Of a DNA stretch of 64,000 nt, positions 12,102 to 24,254 are shown one piece after another. Position numbers and translations under genes: made by a program. The DNA is from Papaver somniferum (Eukaryota > Streptophyta > Magnoliopsida > Ranunculales > Papaveraceae): positions 59,563,830-59,627,829 of the forward strand of contig NC_039360.1 in NCBI RefSeq assembly GCF_003573695.1. Direction: 5' to 3'. Under the pieces are notes generated by a model, which did not search any database, had not been told where the DNA came from, and saw nothing but the letters and a program-made list of their open reading frames with translations. Each line of letters begins with the position of its first letter. The stretch's first letter is position 1.

Positions 12102-13779
12102 GAATTTTCTGCTGAGTTTGGTTTATATTTAGTGGTATGCGTACATGTTCGCATATTGGCGAACCCAAACTTAGTCCGGCTACTTAGGTATGCGTACCTG
12201 TATGCATACTTGAGTAAGTTAAGTTCTAAAATCAGTTTGTTCATGAACTAATACATTTAGATAATAAGGAATGCAATCTTTTGCAAACCGTGGCTATAAT
12301 GTTCATGAATTGATTCAAGCAAATCAAAATCAATTTTGCTTCAATTGTGTCTTGTATACTTCTATGAGAATATAAACAATTGAACAACTCTAGAACTAGT
12401 TTCATTTCAGTCTGGACTATTTGTGGTTAAGATGAATATGGTTGATATGAAAGTGTTCATATGGATAACTTCGGTTAACTATTATTGAGCCAACAAGGTG
12501 TACACGTTTAGGTATGGTTACTCATATCTAAATGAAGTCACTTTTCAATTGTGTGTAACAAGATAAGTTCGATCTAACGGTTGAAAGATATTAGCTTGTG
12601 TCAAATCAGTTTTTCATCTAATGGTGAATATTGAATGCTTTATTGCCAAGGTAACATTGATTGCAAACCCTGATTTGAAATATATATAAAGGAGAACTCT
12701 AGCAATTGGGAAACCTAATCCCCACACCTCATATATGATACTAGTTGCGACTAAAGTCGCTTCTCCTTTAACCTTAGGTTTTCTCCAAAACCCTGTTACG
12801 GCTTGAAGACTTCATTAGAATTGTGAAGCCAGATAAAATTTGTTGTTTTCTCTGTAGTTGCGTGTTCTGATCTTGCTTTTTTCTATCGTGCTTGAGTACT
12901 ATCTTCTCTAAGATTGGCTCGAGATTTAATCTCTGATAGGCAAGATAAAAAGTAGTCACAAACATCTTCGTCTCATCGTTTGTGATTCCACAATATCTTG
13001 TTTCGCTAACATACGATTAAGATTATTGTGAGGTGATTGATATTACTAGGCGGTTCTTTGGGAATATAAGTCCGGTGTATCAATTGGTTACGGTTCTTGT
13101 TCACCTTGATTTATCAACAGATGGAACAAAACTCATAGGTATATCTGTGGGAGACATATTTATCTATTCAATAGAGACTTTTATGTGTGAGACAGATTGG
13201 TTTATCAAGTCTTCGACTTTGGTTCATAGCAACTCTTAGTGGTGGGTGAGATCAGCTAAGGGAATCAAGTGCGTAGAGTCCTGCTGGGATTCAGAGATGT
13301 AAGGAACGTGACTGTACCTTGATCAGTGTGAGATTGGTTAGGGCTCAACTACATTCCAGTCCGAAGTTAAGTTGGAGTAGTCTAGTGTCTGTAGCGGCTT
13401 AATACAGTGTGGTGTTCAAATCTGGACTAGGTCCCGGGGTTTTTCTGCATTTGCGGTTTCCTCGTTAACAAAACTTCTGGTGTCTGTGTTATTTCTTTTT
13501 CGCATTATATTTGTTTATGTAATTGAAATATCACAGTTTGTGCGTAAGTTCAATCAATTAGATAATCCAACCTTTGGTTATTGATATAAATTGATTGGCA
13601 CTTGGATATTGGTTTTTGATACCATCCAAGTTATTTCTTATATTCAATCGGGGTCGCAAATTTCTATTTGTTTGATTGCGGATTGAATTGAGAAATTGAG
13701 ATATAACTCTTGGATAACTATTGGATTTAGTCCATACAGAGTGCTAAGAGAAATATTGGATGTGGTTGTTAGACCCCCG
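12102..13779 (+). mobile_element. 3' part of a long Copia LTR, plus orientation
   Basis: It enters the LTR family at an internal point (GAATTTTCTGCTGAGTTTGG, also present on minus at about 3190) and runs almost to the LTR end. The last bases, including the terminal CA and the whole primer site, are deleted: the sequence jumps from ACCCCCG to CAAACACG, whereas the intact relative at 1500-1550 has about 25 extra bases there. It is followed by the Copia gag start, as in a real element. Confidence 0.8.
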
Positions 13780-13829
13780 CCAAACACGTTTTAGATCTTA
13801 TAAGTCTGTGTTTGTAGCGATGTGACTCT

Positions 13830-15392
13830 ATGGACAGGAGTGCTATCTCTATAAACGTACCACCAGTCTTGGATAGATCGAATTACTCATGGTGGAAAAC
13901 TACTATGCATGCTTTTCTTCAAGCTCGTGATTTTTAATCATGGGTACGTGTTGTTAATGGCTATAATTCTCCAGTTATTATAGAAGGCGACGTAACTGCT
14001 CCTAAGGATATCGGTGATTATGATGCTGTCGAGATTCTTGCCGCAAAGCAAAATTCTGACGGATTGAATGCAATCATCCATGTCATTACCCCAGATCTTC
14101 AACACTATGTGACTACTTGCACTAAGTCTAAAGAAGACTGTGATATCTTAGAAACTGTATTTGAAGGGAATACCTGTGAAAAAGAAGCTAGGATTCAAAA
14201 CCTAAATTCTGATTGGGAAAAAAATCCTATGACAGATGAAGATTTATTTGATGAGTTTAATCATAAAGTGTATGAAATTGTTAATGCATCTTTTGCGTTG
14301 GGTAAGACAATTCCTGAAAAGGACATTGTGATGAAAATTCTCAGATCATTGCCATCTAGATACGACTCTAAGAAACATGCCATCATAGAAGGAAATAACT
14401 TTGATGCGCTTTCTAGAAATACTCTTGTTGGGAAGTTAAAAATCTTTGATCATGATCATGTATCCAAATCTGGAAAGGATATTGCTTTAGCACAAAAGAA
14501 CACTAAATTACTTAATAAAAGTAAACGTGTTGGCATCTCTGAAGATGATCTCTCTGAGACTGATTTATCAGATGAAGATCTTGACAAGTCAGTCTCTTTG
14601 ATCACAAGACAGTTTAGAGATCTTCTTTTGGAGAGAAGTAAACAGTTCACTAGAGATAAACCTAAATCATCAGTTAAACCTCATAATCGTGTTCCTCCTA
14701 AAAACAGGGATACTGATGATACTGATGACGAGGATATGCCACGGTGCTTCAAGTGTAAAGGTTTTGGTCATTTTGCAAATGAGTGTCTGAATCGTAAAAA
14801 ATACACTGGAAACAAAGGTCTTGCTGCAACTCTTGATGAAATGTCTGATCACTATGACTCTAAAGAAGACGAAAAATCAAGTGTTGCACTCTTCTGTGAA
14901 AATGATGATTTTGATAATTGTAGCATTACGTACATCAATCTCGATATTCTTCCGGGAGACACTTTAACCACTTTGGAGGATAAAATTGATTTCACTTTGT
15001 CTACTGGAAATTCTATTTCTAATTTTTCAGGTTCTACCGTTTGTCTAGCATCCTGCACAACTATGACGTCTGAACCATCCTCCATATTGACATGTTCTTA
15101 CTGTACTCTAAAGGGCCATGAACTCTTCAAATGTTTCAAGTACAAACATAAGATAAGATATGTCAACAAACTTCAACGAAGAGAAAATCGATTAGCTAAC
15201 AAGCTCAAACTTGTTCAGAAGTCGTCTGAGGTATGTAATCTCATGTCTTCTACGAAGAAGTTAATTTTCAAAGAAAAAATTAGACCACTAGAGAAAATAA
15301 TTCAGTCTAAACAGTCTGTGAAACATGGGTCTAAGAATTCCAGTCAAGAAGGTTATGGTGGACAGCTTATTGTTCACCCCAGCACAACTTAA
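13830..15392 (+). pseudogene. Copia (SIRE-like) gag, one nonsense mutation
   Basis: The frame starts ATG at 13830 (MDRSAISINVPPVLDRSNYS) and is interrupted by TAA at 13935-13937 after RDF. It is then open to 15392, about 520 codons in all. The central part is the UBN2-type gag capsid region typical of Copia (EKDIVMKILRSLPSRYDSKK). A CCHC zinc knuckle follows at about 14740-14790 (CFKCKGFGHFANEC), and a second Cys/His cluster near 15090 (CSYCTLKGHELFKC). Gag forms the virus-like particle of the element. The usual pol (protease DSG, integrase, RT) does not follow, so this remnant is gag-only. SIRE/Maximus affinity is inferred from gag length and wording. Confidence 0.82.
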
Positions 15393-15745
15393 TTGTGTTG
15401 ATTGTGTATCTTGTCTCATGTGCCTGGTTCAAAAGAGACAAGAGTTTGCACTCTTGAGGCTTTAAGAAAAGAATTTTTTGGTTTTGTTTTCACGAATTTG
15501 GAATTCTTCCATCTTTTCATATCTAATTGATATTGAAAGGACTTTACTATGTTTGATCAATAAAATAGGGTTAAAATCGATAATTCTGCCTTCTTTAGGG
15601 TTGTGAGTTGTGCGTACGAGAATTCTTTTAGTGTATAAAGGTTCCGTAACCCTACATTCTTATTTCCTTCTCTGAAAAACTCTTTTTATCACAAGATTGC
15701 TTGTTGAGCCTGTTCTGTGAATTCCTCTTATAATCTCATATTGAT
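15393..15745 (+). other. Spacer between gag and downstream ORF
   Basis: AT-rich, with no open frame of note. In an intact Copia element about 3-4 kb of pol would lie here. TGTATAAAGG at about 15635 resembles a TATA box ahead of the next ORF, but this is weak. Confidence 0.4.
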
Positions 15746-16102
15746 ATGGAGAATCCAAGCATTATGTCTTCTGATAGAAAAAAGGTTAATATAATTGTTA
15801 AGCTATCAATCATGAAGGAAAAAGATAAATCTCATATACCTTCAACTTTGAAAAGAAAAAGGAGGAATGTGAGTAAACCAAGAGTTGTTCCTTCTAATCT
15901 ACAGAAGTTTTCCGGGGTACTTGAAGAGTTGAAGGAAACAAGAAAGGAGATTCAGAAAATAAAGGCTATTGTTTTAAGGACTCTCGAAATTCAGAAGGCC
16001 CTGGTTCGGCATCAGTCTAGAAGGTTTGTTGGAATTGACTCCTTTCTTCATGAACTTTATGTTCTTATGGCTGTTGACGACAAGGAGTTCGGGGGACGAT
16101 AA
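15746..16102 (+). CDS. Small basic coiled-coil ORF, probable Copia extra ORF
   Basis: 118 codons from ATG to TAA. The first 50 residues are Lys/Arg-rich (TLKRKRRNVSKPR could act as a nuclear signal). Residues about 55-90 form a likely coiled coil (LEELKETRKEIQKIKAIVLR). I do not recognise a family. It sits downstream of gag where some SIRE-type elements carry an additional ORF, so an element-encoded accessory protein is the best guess. It has no stop or frameshift, unlike the gag upstream. Confidence 0.45.
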   Translation: MENPSIMSSDRKKVNIIVKLSIMKEKDKSHIPSTLKRKRRNVSKPRVVPSNLQKFSGVLEELKETRKEIQKIKAIVLRTLEIQKALVRHQSRRFVGIDSFLHELYVLMAVDDKEFGGR

Positions 16103-16432
16103 ATAATTTTTTAGAGGTCTTAATGTCTAGGAAACTTCTTATGAGAATTTATTCTTGTGTTTCAAGAAGGATAACTAGGGTTTAGAATAGCAATTATTGT
16201 GAGTACACATAGCTATTTTCAACGATTTTCATCTTGCAATGATTTTAGATTTATTTATTTAAATTCTAAAGTTTATTTGGAAGATGATTTTGCAGTATTA
16301 TTCTTTATGGTTTTATATGTTGCAACTTGTTATGGGATATGTGTGTTTGCGTCCGTGAACTATGATTTTCCCATATAAGCTCAAAAGTTAAGTCTATCAT
16401 ATGTCTTTATGCAAATATTGATAAAAGATAGA
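16103..16432. other. AT-rich tail of the gag-only Copia remnant
   Basis: No gene is seen. It ends where the 124-bp TIR begins. No 3' LTR of the Copia element follows on either side of the TIR element, so its 3' end is missing. Confidence 0.4.
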
Positions 16433-16556
16433 AGGGCTATTTTGCGTTTCCTCCCCTCCCAAGATCGCTAATTAGTGTTTCCTCTCCAAATAAATCAAAA
16501 TTAGTGTTTCCTCCCATCGTTACTTTTTCCGTCTAAACTTCCATCAGCTGAGTCAG
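16433..16556 (+). repeat. Left terminal inverted repeat
   Basis: 124 bp. It includes an internal repeat of GTTTCCTC three times (TGCGTTTCCTCCCC, AGTGTTTCCTCTCC, AGTGTTTCCTCCC). It pairs with 24792-24915. Confidence 0.8.
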
Positions 16557-17772
16557 CAATGATATCCATGTGGCAAAACCAAACACGTGTCCAACAAAAT
16601 ATCCAAAATAGCGTCCTATTTTCTTTATATTTCCATCTTATTCCTTTCATGTCCGTCTTCTTCTTCCCTTCTCAGTCCATCGTCTTCTAATTCTTCTCTC
16701 AAATTTTCTCAAAATCCATCATGCCAGTAGTTTATAATATAATTTACTAAACATCATACCTCATTAGTTGTTTCAATCTCAACAACCACACTACTTTTAA
16801 TTTCAATTTTAGAATTCAAATGAAACTGATTTGAACTGCTGCCTTTGATGTTGGTAGTAGATGTAGAAGGTTATTGCATTTTTTGAAGCTTTGAGAATCC
16901 TAGAGTGATTAGAGTGTTGGGTTTGCGTTGGACTGGAAAATGGACAATTATTTAATAACTAAAAATCAGTGAAGAAGATGAAGTATGTTGCTATTGAAAT
17001 AAAGCTTGCAACCGTTGAAATAGTGGATAAATAGTGATGATTAATGAATGTTTACGAGGTTGATACGGATTAGAAAAGTGGGTCTGTTGTAAATTTGAAA
17101 TCACAGGGGAGGATTTAGGTATAAAAAACGTTCAAGCTCTAGAAGAGAGGAACACAAGGCATTGCACCTGAAGTATTTGAGGAAACTCTTCAGAGAGAAG
17201 CTTTTTAAATTCAGCTGCAACACCTATCTCTGTCTTCTCACCGTTCAACGTATACACCATCTAACCAACAACATCATCTCAGGTAATCTGTTTTCTTCCA
17301 ATTCATTCTCCATCTCGGCATCACCACTTTCTATGCGCTGTTCAAATTTCGTCACCAATCTACTCGAACCAAAACCCCACAGAAGAATCATACACACTAA
17401 CCATTATTACCTTGTCGTTACTGTGTCATTTCTCAATCAAAGAACTTCAATTGACCCCAATTTCAATCCACATCCCAAACCCATGTATTCCATTGTAGTT
17501 ATTGCAAAATTGCTTCCTTAATCGACATCAAGGCTTCCAAAACACTTCCTTATTGCAGATGATAATCGATTTTGGAGATTGGTTTAATTAGATTCATTTT
17601 TTGAGTAAATCGGTTTAGATTCATTTGGAGATTGGAATGGTGACACAGATTTAACTGTAGTCGTTGTGGATAATGATAATCGATTGCAGCAGGTTGATTA
17701 CAGGTTCTCCATTTTGAAATTTAAAAATGTAATAAGATGAGCATTTAAAATTTAACAGTTCTTTATGTGAGA

Positions 17773-18242
17773 TGTAGTTGCAGGAAATCCTACACTACAC
17801 TCTTCATGTGATTTTATCATTAATCAACTCATTTTAGGTTTATATTCTTAATCTTATTGAATAATATTTGGATGTTCTTACAAGAAAAGATAAAGGATTA
17901 AAGAATGATCTCTGCTCTAAACTTTCTCTCTCCTGTTTACTTGTTTCTTACACAAAAAAGATCTCTCCTTCTTTTTACAACTTGAACGACTAATTATAGG
18001 GAAATACATAGTGGATGACAGCTAATCTGTCCTTTATTTTCGGATATGGTTTGCGACGTTCTCGCAACCTTACAAATGTTAATTTCGCAAGCTCTTTAAT
18101 TTTCGCAGGACTATTACACCTTTCTCATGATCCTAGATGACGTCATTTGTTATATTCATCCTGAAATTGTTTTGCGACGCTATTGTGCTGTGTCATTAAT
18201 AATTTCGCTGAGACATTATTGTTGCGAGATTCTGATCCTACA
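17773..18242 (-). repeat. Gypsy 3' LTR (left copy)
   Basis: 470 bp, TG...CA. On minus it is preceded by a purine-rich run (GAGAAGAGGCGAGA, 18243-18256), the likely polypurine tract. Confidence 0.9.
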
Positions 18243-18632
18243 TCTCGCCTCTTCTCATATCTTTTCTGCAAAGTAGAGAATGATGTGAGAAATGCCGCAG
18301 CTGCTTATCTGAAATGCCGCAACTGCTTATCTTTTCATATTCCACATTTATCACACGTACTCTCTGTTCCATTTATTTCTTGACACGTCTTATGTACCCA
18401 CTACTTTCAACCGCTCACGTCTCTTCGTCTTAATAGTGTTTATTTCTTCGAGTAAAAAATCTTCTTTATATACTCTTCTTACCCCCTTTTTCCACTTTTC
18501 TTTTTACTTTCTCTTCTACTTTTATTCTCTCATCTCTGCAACTCTGTTATTCTTCTGCAAATTCTGCTACTGTAATTTTTTCTTCCTTCAATCCTTTTAC
18601 TTCCCATACATTCCCATACTCTATATTCAAAC

Positions 18633-20870
18633 ATGGCTCCAAGTGGTCATAGATACGAGAAGACTTTACAAGATGTCCAAAAAGATCTTGCTGATAAAGG
18701 TTTCACACTCTCCACCATTCCTGGTGAGAATGCCAAATCAATTCTTTCTGTCAAGATTTTCTCTTATCAATATTGTGATGATCAATCAATCATACTTTTG
18801 CTAGGTCAGATTCTCGCAGGTCTCCCTATTCCTCTTTATAACCCAGATCTTCCTTTATTTTATGAAATTCTCGCTCATTCGGGATTTTCGCGAGCCATCA
18901 TCCAACTAAGTGGGGACTGCATCCGTCTGATGCTAGAATTCGCTAATCGTGGTGCTGTTAGAGGATCTCTTTACTCCAAAGAACTTAGGGATCCAAAATT
19001 AGCAAACTTAGAAATAGTTGCTGAGAAGTATACAATGGCGAATTTCTTTGAGAACTACGAACTTATCTCCATGAAGAAAGAGAATACTCGCTGGGGTATT
19101 CGACTAAAAAGGAAAGATAACATTGATGAAGCCAAAATTCTTATGCAAGACTGGCATTATGGTAAAAACACAACTCCTCGCCAATCCAAGGATGATAAAT
19201 GAGGTGTTTTTCCTTTAATGTTAAAGGGACCCTACATTGCTGGATCAAACGTTCTTCCTGCGAATCTCGCTACATATCAACCTTGGGTTTTCTCTTGGCC
19301 CGAGAAGGATAAAGAATTATGTTTCTCCCCTTTAACTCACTTTATATTTCTTTATTGATTTTTATTATTCTGTTCGCTAACTCTTGCGACATTCCACAGA
19401 TCCAAAAATTGAAGGATAGTTATAACAGGACTGGGAAATCTAATACTCTGTTAGCTCTTCGCTCATACACAGATGAGGTAAGAAATTTTCTCTTATGACT
19501 TTAAATAGTACTGTTACTTTCATGCATCCATTTCTTATTTCTATCTGTGTGTGAAGATTATTGCTGAAGTAGAACAATCTGCTGATGCTGCGAAGATTGG
19601 TGATAAAGGTAAAGGTGCTCTTCGCAGAGAAAAATCAACTGGTCCTCCTCCAAAGAAAAGAAAAGTTCGTTCTTCTTCTCCTTCAAATGTTCCTTCTAAT
19701 GAAAATTTCGAAAGTGACAAGGGTGATGAGGATAACGATGATCTTGCTGCAACTGAAGATTTTCCACCTGAATCTTCTATGGCTAAGCTTTCTGGCCTCT
19801 TTTCTGATTCTCTACAAGGAATGGGAGACAGCCAATTCGCAAATACTTGCAAATCTCTCGCTACCCTTTGTGATGTCCCTTTACTAGATGGTGATAACTC
19901 TCTTCGTAGAGTTTCTAGATCAGTGACTCCCGACTTCTTGCATTCTCTCAATAGTCTGGTATACTTTTATCCTTTTACTTCTTCATTGTTATAACTCAAA
20001 ATCTTTTTCTATATTAATATTTTTTATATCTTTTCGCAGGCTGGAAAAGCTTCTTTTGCTGTTGCCTCAGATCTAGAGAGAAGACGCGAAAATCTTGAAA
20101 AGAAGAATCTTCAATTTCGCAAGAAGAATGAAGAATTGGAAGCTGAAGTTAAAGGTCTTCGCGAGAAAATAGACAATTAGAAATTGATTCTTCCTCGTAT
20201 AAGAACAAAATTTCTATTCTTAAACAAGCTAATAATAAGCTTTACGGTATGTTACTTTTCTCTTTTTTCTTTATTCATTCACCCTGTTGTTTTATCTTAT
20301 TTAAATGATCCTTTTTGCAGACATTTATGGCCTTTCTGATGAAGCTACCCTTCTTCGCTCATTTCCTAATGCCTTGGATAATGATACCCTTCTTGAACGT
20401 CTTAACAATTCCTTAAATAGCTTCTCGAATGATAGAATTTCATCTCTTTCTCTAAATGAACTTAGATCGAAATTTCGCCTCTTAGAAATTGATCATAGAT
20501 CCAGTTTAGGCTTAGCCAACAGATTTAAGCGTCTCCTTATTGATTCCAAAGAGAAAACCAATGAGTTAAGAACAAAAATTAGCGGTCTCACAGATGATAA
20601 GGATCGTATCTCTGATCAAGGTGCCAAGGCTTTGGCGAAATTCCAAGAGACTCTCCTTGAAGTTCAACTTGAGCGAGATGAAGCTAACCGCAAGAATATT
20701 GAACTCTGCGAAAGGGAAAATCAAATTCGTTCTCGTCTTCTCATAAGTAGTGAGGATGAATTTGTCTGGGCTGAGAAAATTTAGATGATGCTAGAAAAGA
20801 TTTAGGCGTAAATGTTAGTCTCCAAGTTGAACATACAGCCTTGATTAGAGATATGGTAGCAGTATGCTCA
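18633..20870 (+). pseudogene. Multi-exon antisense ORF of the Gypsy element
   Basis: Opposite in strand to gag-pro. Exon 1 (ATG 18633) runs to about 19345 with one in-frame TGA (19200-19202). Within it, IPLYNPDLPLFYEILAHSGF and QLSGDCIRLMLEF follow the pattern of the 'putative gypsy type transposon' family (Pfam Transposase_28). Further exons with GT/AG borders: about 19401-19480, 19556-19959 (acidic, KKRK basic cluster), 20040-20248 (coiled coil, 1-bp shift near 20175) and 20321-20870 (coiled coil, shift near 20780). Its function is unknown. Antisense extra ORFs have been described in Tat elements; the spliced structure here is read from sequence only. Confidence 0.7.
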
Positions 20871-21059
20871 TCATTTTTGTTCTAAGCTAGCATTAATTTC
20901 GCAACATCTCTTCTTCTTCCCTTTCGATTGTATCCACCATCAACCTCTCACTTCTTTGTACATCTTTGATTTTGTGTCGCCAGTTGTCCTTCTTGTTTGC
21001 TCTTCCTTTGCAAGATTCTATCTCAGTTTCGTAACATCACTTTCCTTCGACCCAATCTC
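20871..21059. other. Junction where Gypsy pol should lie
   Basis: Under 200 bp separate the antisense ORF from the protease remnant. No RT, RNase H or integrase motif is seen on either strand, so about 3 kb of pol has been lost. Confidence 0.6.
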
Positions 21060-21836
21060 CCTATATGATTCCTACACCATTGGGGTGAGGGAATTTGATG
21101 CATTGGTGTAAAGTTGAAGCTACCCCTAGAATCCCATGTAGCCAAGGTGGACCAATTAACGCATTGTATGGTGATTCTACATCAACGACACATAATGAGA
21201 TTTCAGAAGATATTCCCTTCAATGGAATTCGCATAGTAACCTACCCTTAGGCTTGTTAGAAGTACCATTAAAACCATATATCTTATATGTTGATGGTATA
21301 AGATCATCATCTCTTCCACCCATGGTTTTATAAGTATGATAAAATAAGATGTTCACAGAGCTTCCAGTATCGACTAGAATTCTATTGATTGCCCATGAAT
21401 CTTCAGCTTCATCATCCTCATCTTCTTTTGGTTTTGGATTAATTTCTAATTTTATCACCAATGTATTGTCATGCACTTCTTCTCCTTCGGGAATTTCTTC
21501 TGCAGTAAAAGAAATGATTTGTTTCTGCCATTCTTCTAATGGCGAGATTTTCGCAATGTTCATAATTTCTCTTCCATCATTATCTCTTGCGAACACTCTA
21601 CTCAAAACATTATCATGAAAATCTTCAATTGTCTTATATGAATGTACATAGAGTGACAGAATAGATTTTTTGCTTTTGCACCAACTTCTATGAAGAATGT
21701 TTCTTTCTTTTTCATCGTATTCACTTTGTGATGTTCTGGTGGTGGTGGTAATGGTTGAGATTGCGGATGCCCTACCAGAAAGTCGTTTAGTTTTCCTTGA
21801 TCTATCATTCAAAATATTCTTTTTACATTTCTGCAA
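21060..21836 (-). pseudogene. Gypsy aspartic protease, truncated before RT
   Basis: It contains the active-site motif ILVDTGSSVNILFY at about 21380-21340 and continues in a shifted frame with VDVESPYNALIGPPWLHG (about 21190-21140) and HQCIKFPHPNGVG, phrases that follow the protease in Tat-type elements. A stop follows at once and no RT appears. The protease would mature the polyprotein in the particle. Confidence 0.78.
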
Positions 21837-22009
21837 TCATTTGTGGTATGTCCATGAAAATGATGATAAGAACAAAATTCATGACTCTGTGGTTTGGAGG
21901 TGGTTCCGTTCCCATGTTCCACGGTGTTGGTATATTTTCCATCAAGATTATAGCTTCCCATATCTTCTCCACACTTGCATTTAGAGGTGGCATTTGATTT
22001 CTTCCCATA

Positions 22010-24118
22010 TTACCTTGTGACTTCCTTGCCTTTATTATAGTTTTGTCTTTGACCTCCATAAGTTTCTTGCGGTTGATCGAGCCTTTGAATCTTGTTATTT
22101 CCTCCACGATTGTAGAAATTTCTTTCTCTCATACTCTTCTTGATCTCGGCTCCCATAGCTACCAATTTCTGCTGATTGTTACTTGTCACCTTCTCTTGTT
22201 GTACTTGCGAAGTATTCGCCACTGTGTTTATTAGCTTGGGTAATAAGCTTGCATTCGCTGTTTGTGAGCTGGTGTTCGCAACTGGATATGATTCCATTTC
22301 ATTTTGCCTTTCCTCTAGAGCAATGTATTCTTCTTGAAGTTCTCGCAATTCAGTCATTATAATCGTATTCTTGACTCTGAAAATTTGGATATACAATAGG
22401 TTTGTTGCAAACATAGCATTGATAAATGATAATATGAGATATCTCTCATCTACACGGCCAGCCATTTCGCTACACATAGTTCTCCATCTTTTAGTCAAGT
22501 GTTTCAAACTTTCGCCAACCCTTTGTTTTAATCCAAACACATCTTCTATACTAGGTCGTGAGAAATTATTACTTATATATGCTCCCAAGAATGTAGTCTG
22601 CATATGATTGAAGGAGGTTATTGTATTCTTTGGTAAACATTCAAACCATTTTAACGCTTCTCATGTTAAGCTGGATGCGAAATATTTGCACAATACCGCA
22701 TCATGATTTTCCCATTGTAACATGCATCTCACATAGGCTTTAATGTGCTGAACTGCATAAGTTGTTCCATCAAAAATGCTGGTTAATGCGGGCAAATTGC
22801 ATTTTGGTGTTATTCCTCCTAATTGCACTTCCCTTGTAAACGCAGTTTTCGCAACTTCTTCTATTGTTTCATCCAATTGTCTTCTACCTACTTCTCCTCT
22901 GTTATTTAGCATTCCTCTCATTTCTTCTAATTCCTTCAAGATTTGTTTATTTACACCTGAATCTTGATCCATTGGCCTCTTTAATTTTGCTTCTCTTCTT
23001 CTGTGTTCACGTCTATCTTCCCTTGCGAAATTTTGTATCTCTTCTTCATTATCCTCATCTCGTCTTCTTCTGCGATTCTCTTCCTCATCCCTATCTTGAA
23101 TTCGCAAATGATGATGTCGTTCATTTTCCCCTCCATAATTTTGTTCATTTCTTATCAATTCAATTCGCTGTCTTTCAGCCATTCTCTTTACTCTATCATA
23201 CTCCTCATTGAGATTATCATTATTCCGGTTTTGTGTACGCCTTCTTTCCCGATTGTCATGATTGTTATGGCGAATTGTCTCCTGGAGCTCTTGTTCTTAC
23301 ATTTCCGCTCTCAATCTTTCACGTTCGCAGAGTAAACGTGCTTGTTCAGCATAATGACTTTCAATTTCTTCTTCAATTGTCTGTTGATTTCTTTGAGTTT
23401 CTCTTACATGTAAAATTCTTCTTCCTTCCTCTTGATTTCCTTTGCCATCTTGGTTATTCTGTCCCTGATTTTGTTCGTTCTCTTGATTTCCTCCAATTTT
23501 CCCCTCATCAAAAGTTTCATTTTGTGGAACGTAGCGATCATCAGTTCTTTCTCTATTTTCGCGATTTTCTTCATTAGGATTTGATATTTCTTCTTGAACA
23601 TTATTTCCAGCATTAATTGTGGGTGAATTTCGCCTCATTTCTCTTCTAGTCGATCTTGAATATGATTTTGTAATACTTCTCGATCTTGTATTCTGTAGTC
23701 TTATATTCTCCATCCTTAATTCGTGATTTTGCCTTGTTAAATTTGCACGTTCTTCTGCTTCAGCTCTTCTTTCTTCATGTATTCTTCGTCTCAATGCTTC
23801 TAACGCTCCAATTTCCTCACCTCAATGAATTATTCTTTCATCTACTTCTTGCTTTCTCTCTTCCTGTCTATAATTTATGTTTTGTTGCTCTTCTTCTATT
23901 TCTTATGCTGAATTTGATCGCCAAGTGTGTATACTCACCCTGTCATAATCTGTATTCCTCTCTTGAACTAGTGTTTGTTGAATTGACGGTTGAATTTGAT
24001 TTTCTCTATTATTTCTCATCCTTGTAGATTCTCCCATTTCACTTCTTTCTCTTCCAGCAATTCTTTTGCTTCTTCTAATAGTAGTCGGTTGCTCGGATGT
24101 ATTTCTTCTTCTAGCCAT
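22010..24118 (-). pseudogene. Gypsy gag polyprotein, broken by frameshifts
   Basis: The start ATG at 24118 (MARRRNTSEQPTTIRRSKRI) lies about 135 bp inside the LTR. The frame continues in pieces: 23903-24118, 23297-23794, 22661-23182 and 22010-22603. The N-terminal part is very rich in Arg/Glu/Gln and probably helical. The 22661-22603 region has the Retrotrans_gag fold wording (GTTYAVQHIKAYVRCMLQW, then SFINAMFATNL). No CCHC knuckle was found before the protease. At least three frame changes and stops separate the pieces. Confidence 0.75.
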
Positions 24119-24254
24119 TTCTTCAATGTTACCAGTATTGGAAGAAATTATAAAAAATTCTTAATCAATCAGTTTAAATTTTCACAAATCTCAATATCAA
24201 TCTTTAGCTTTTTCTACAATAATCTTCAATTTCCCCCTCCTTCTAGCGCCATTA

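Noticed and set aside
17162..17521. 119-codon frame in the TIR element
   Set aside because: No ATG-supported motif, no transposase residues; probably chance or a dead cargo fragment.
21349..24027. Several plus-strand Ser/Phe/Leu-rich frames
   Set aside because: Shadows of the minus-strand Gypsy gag-protease.
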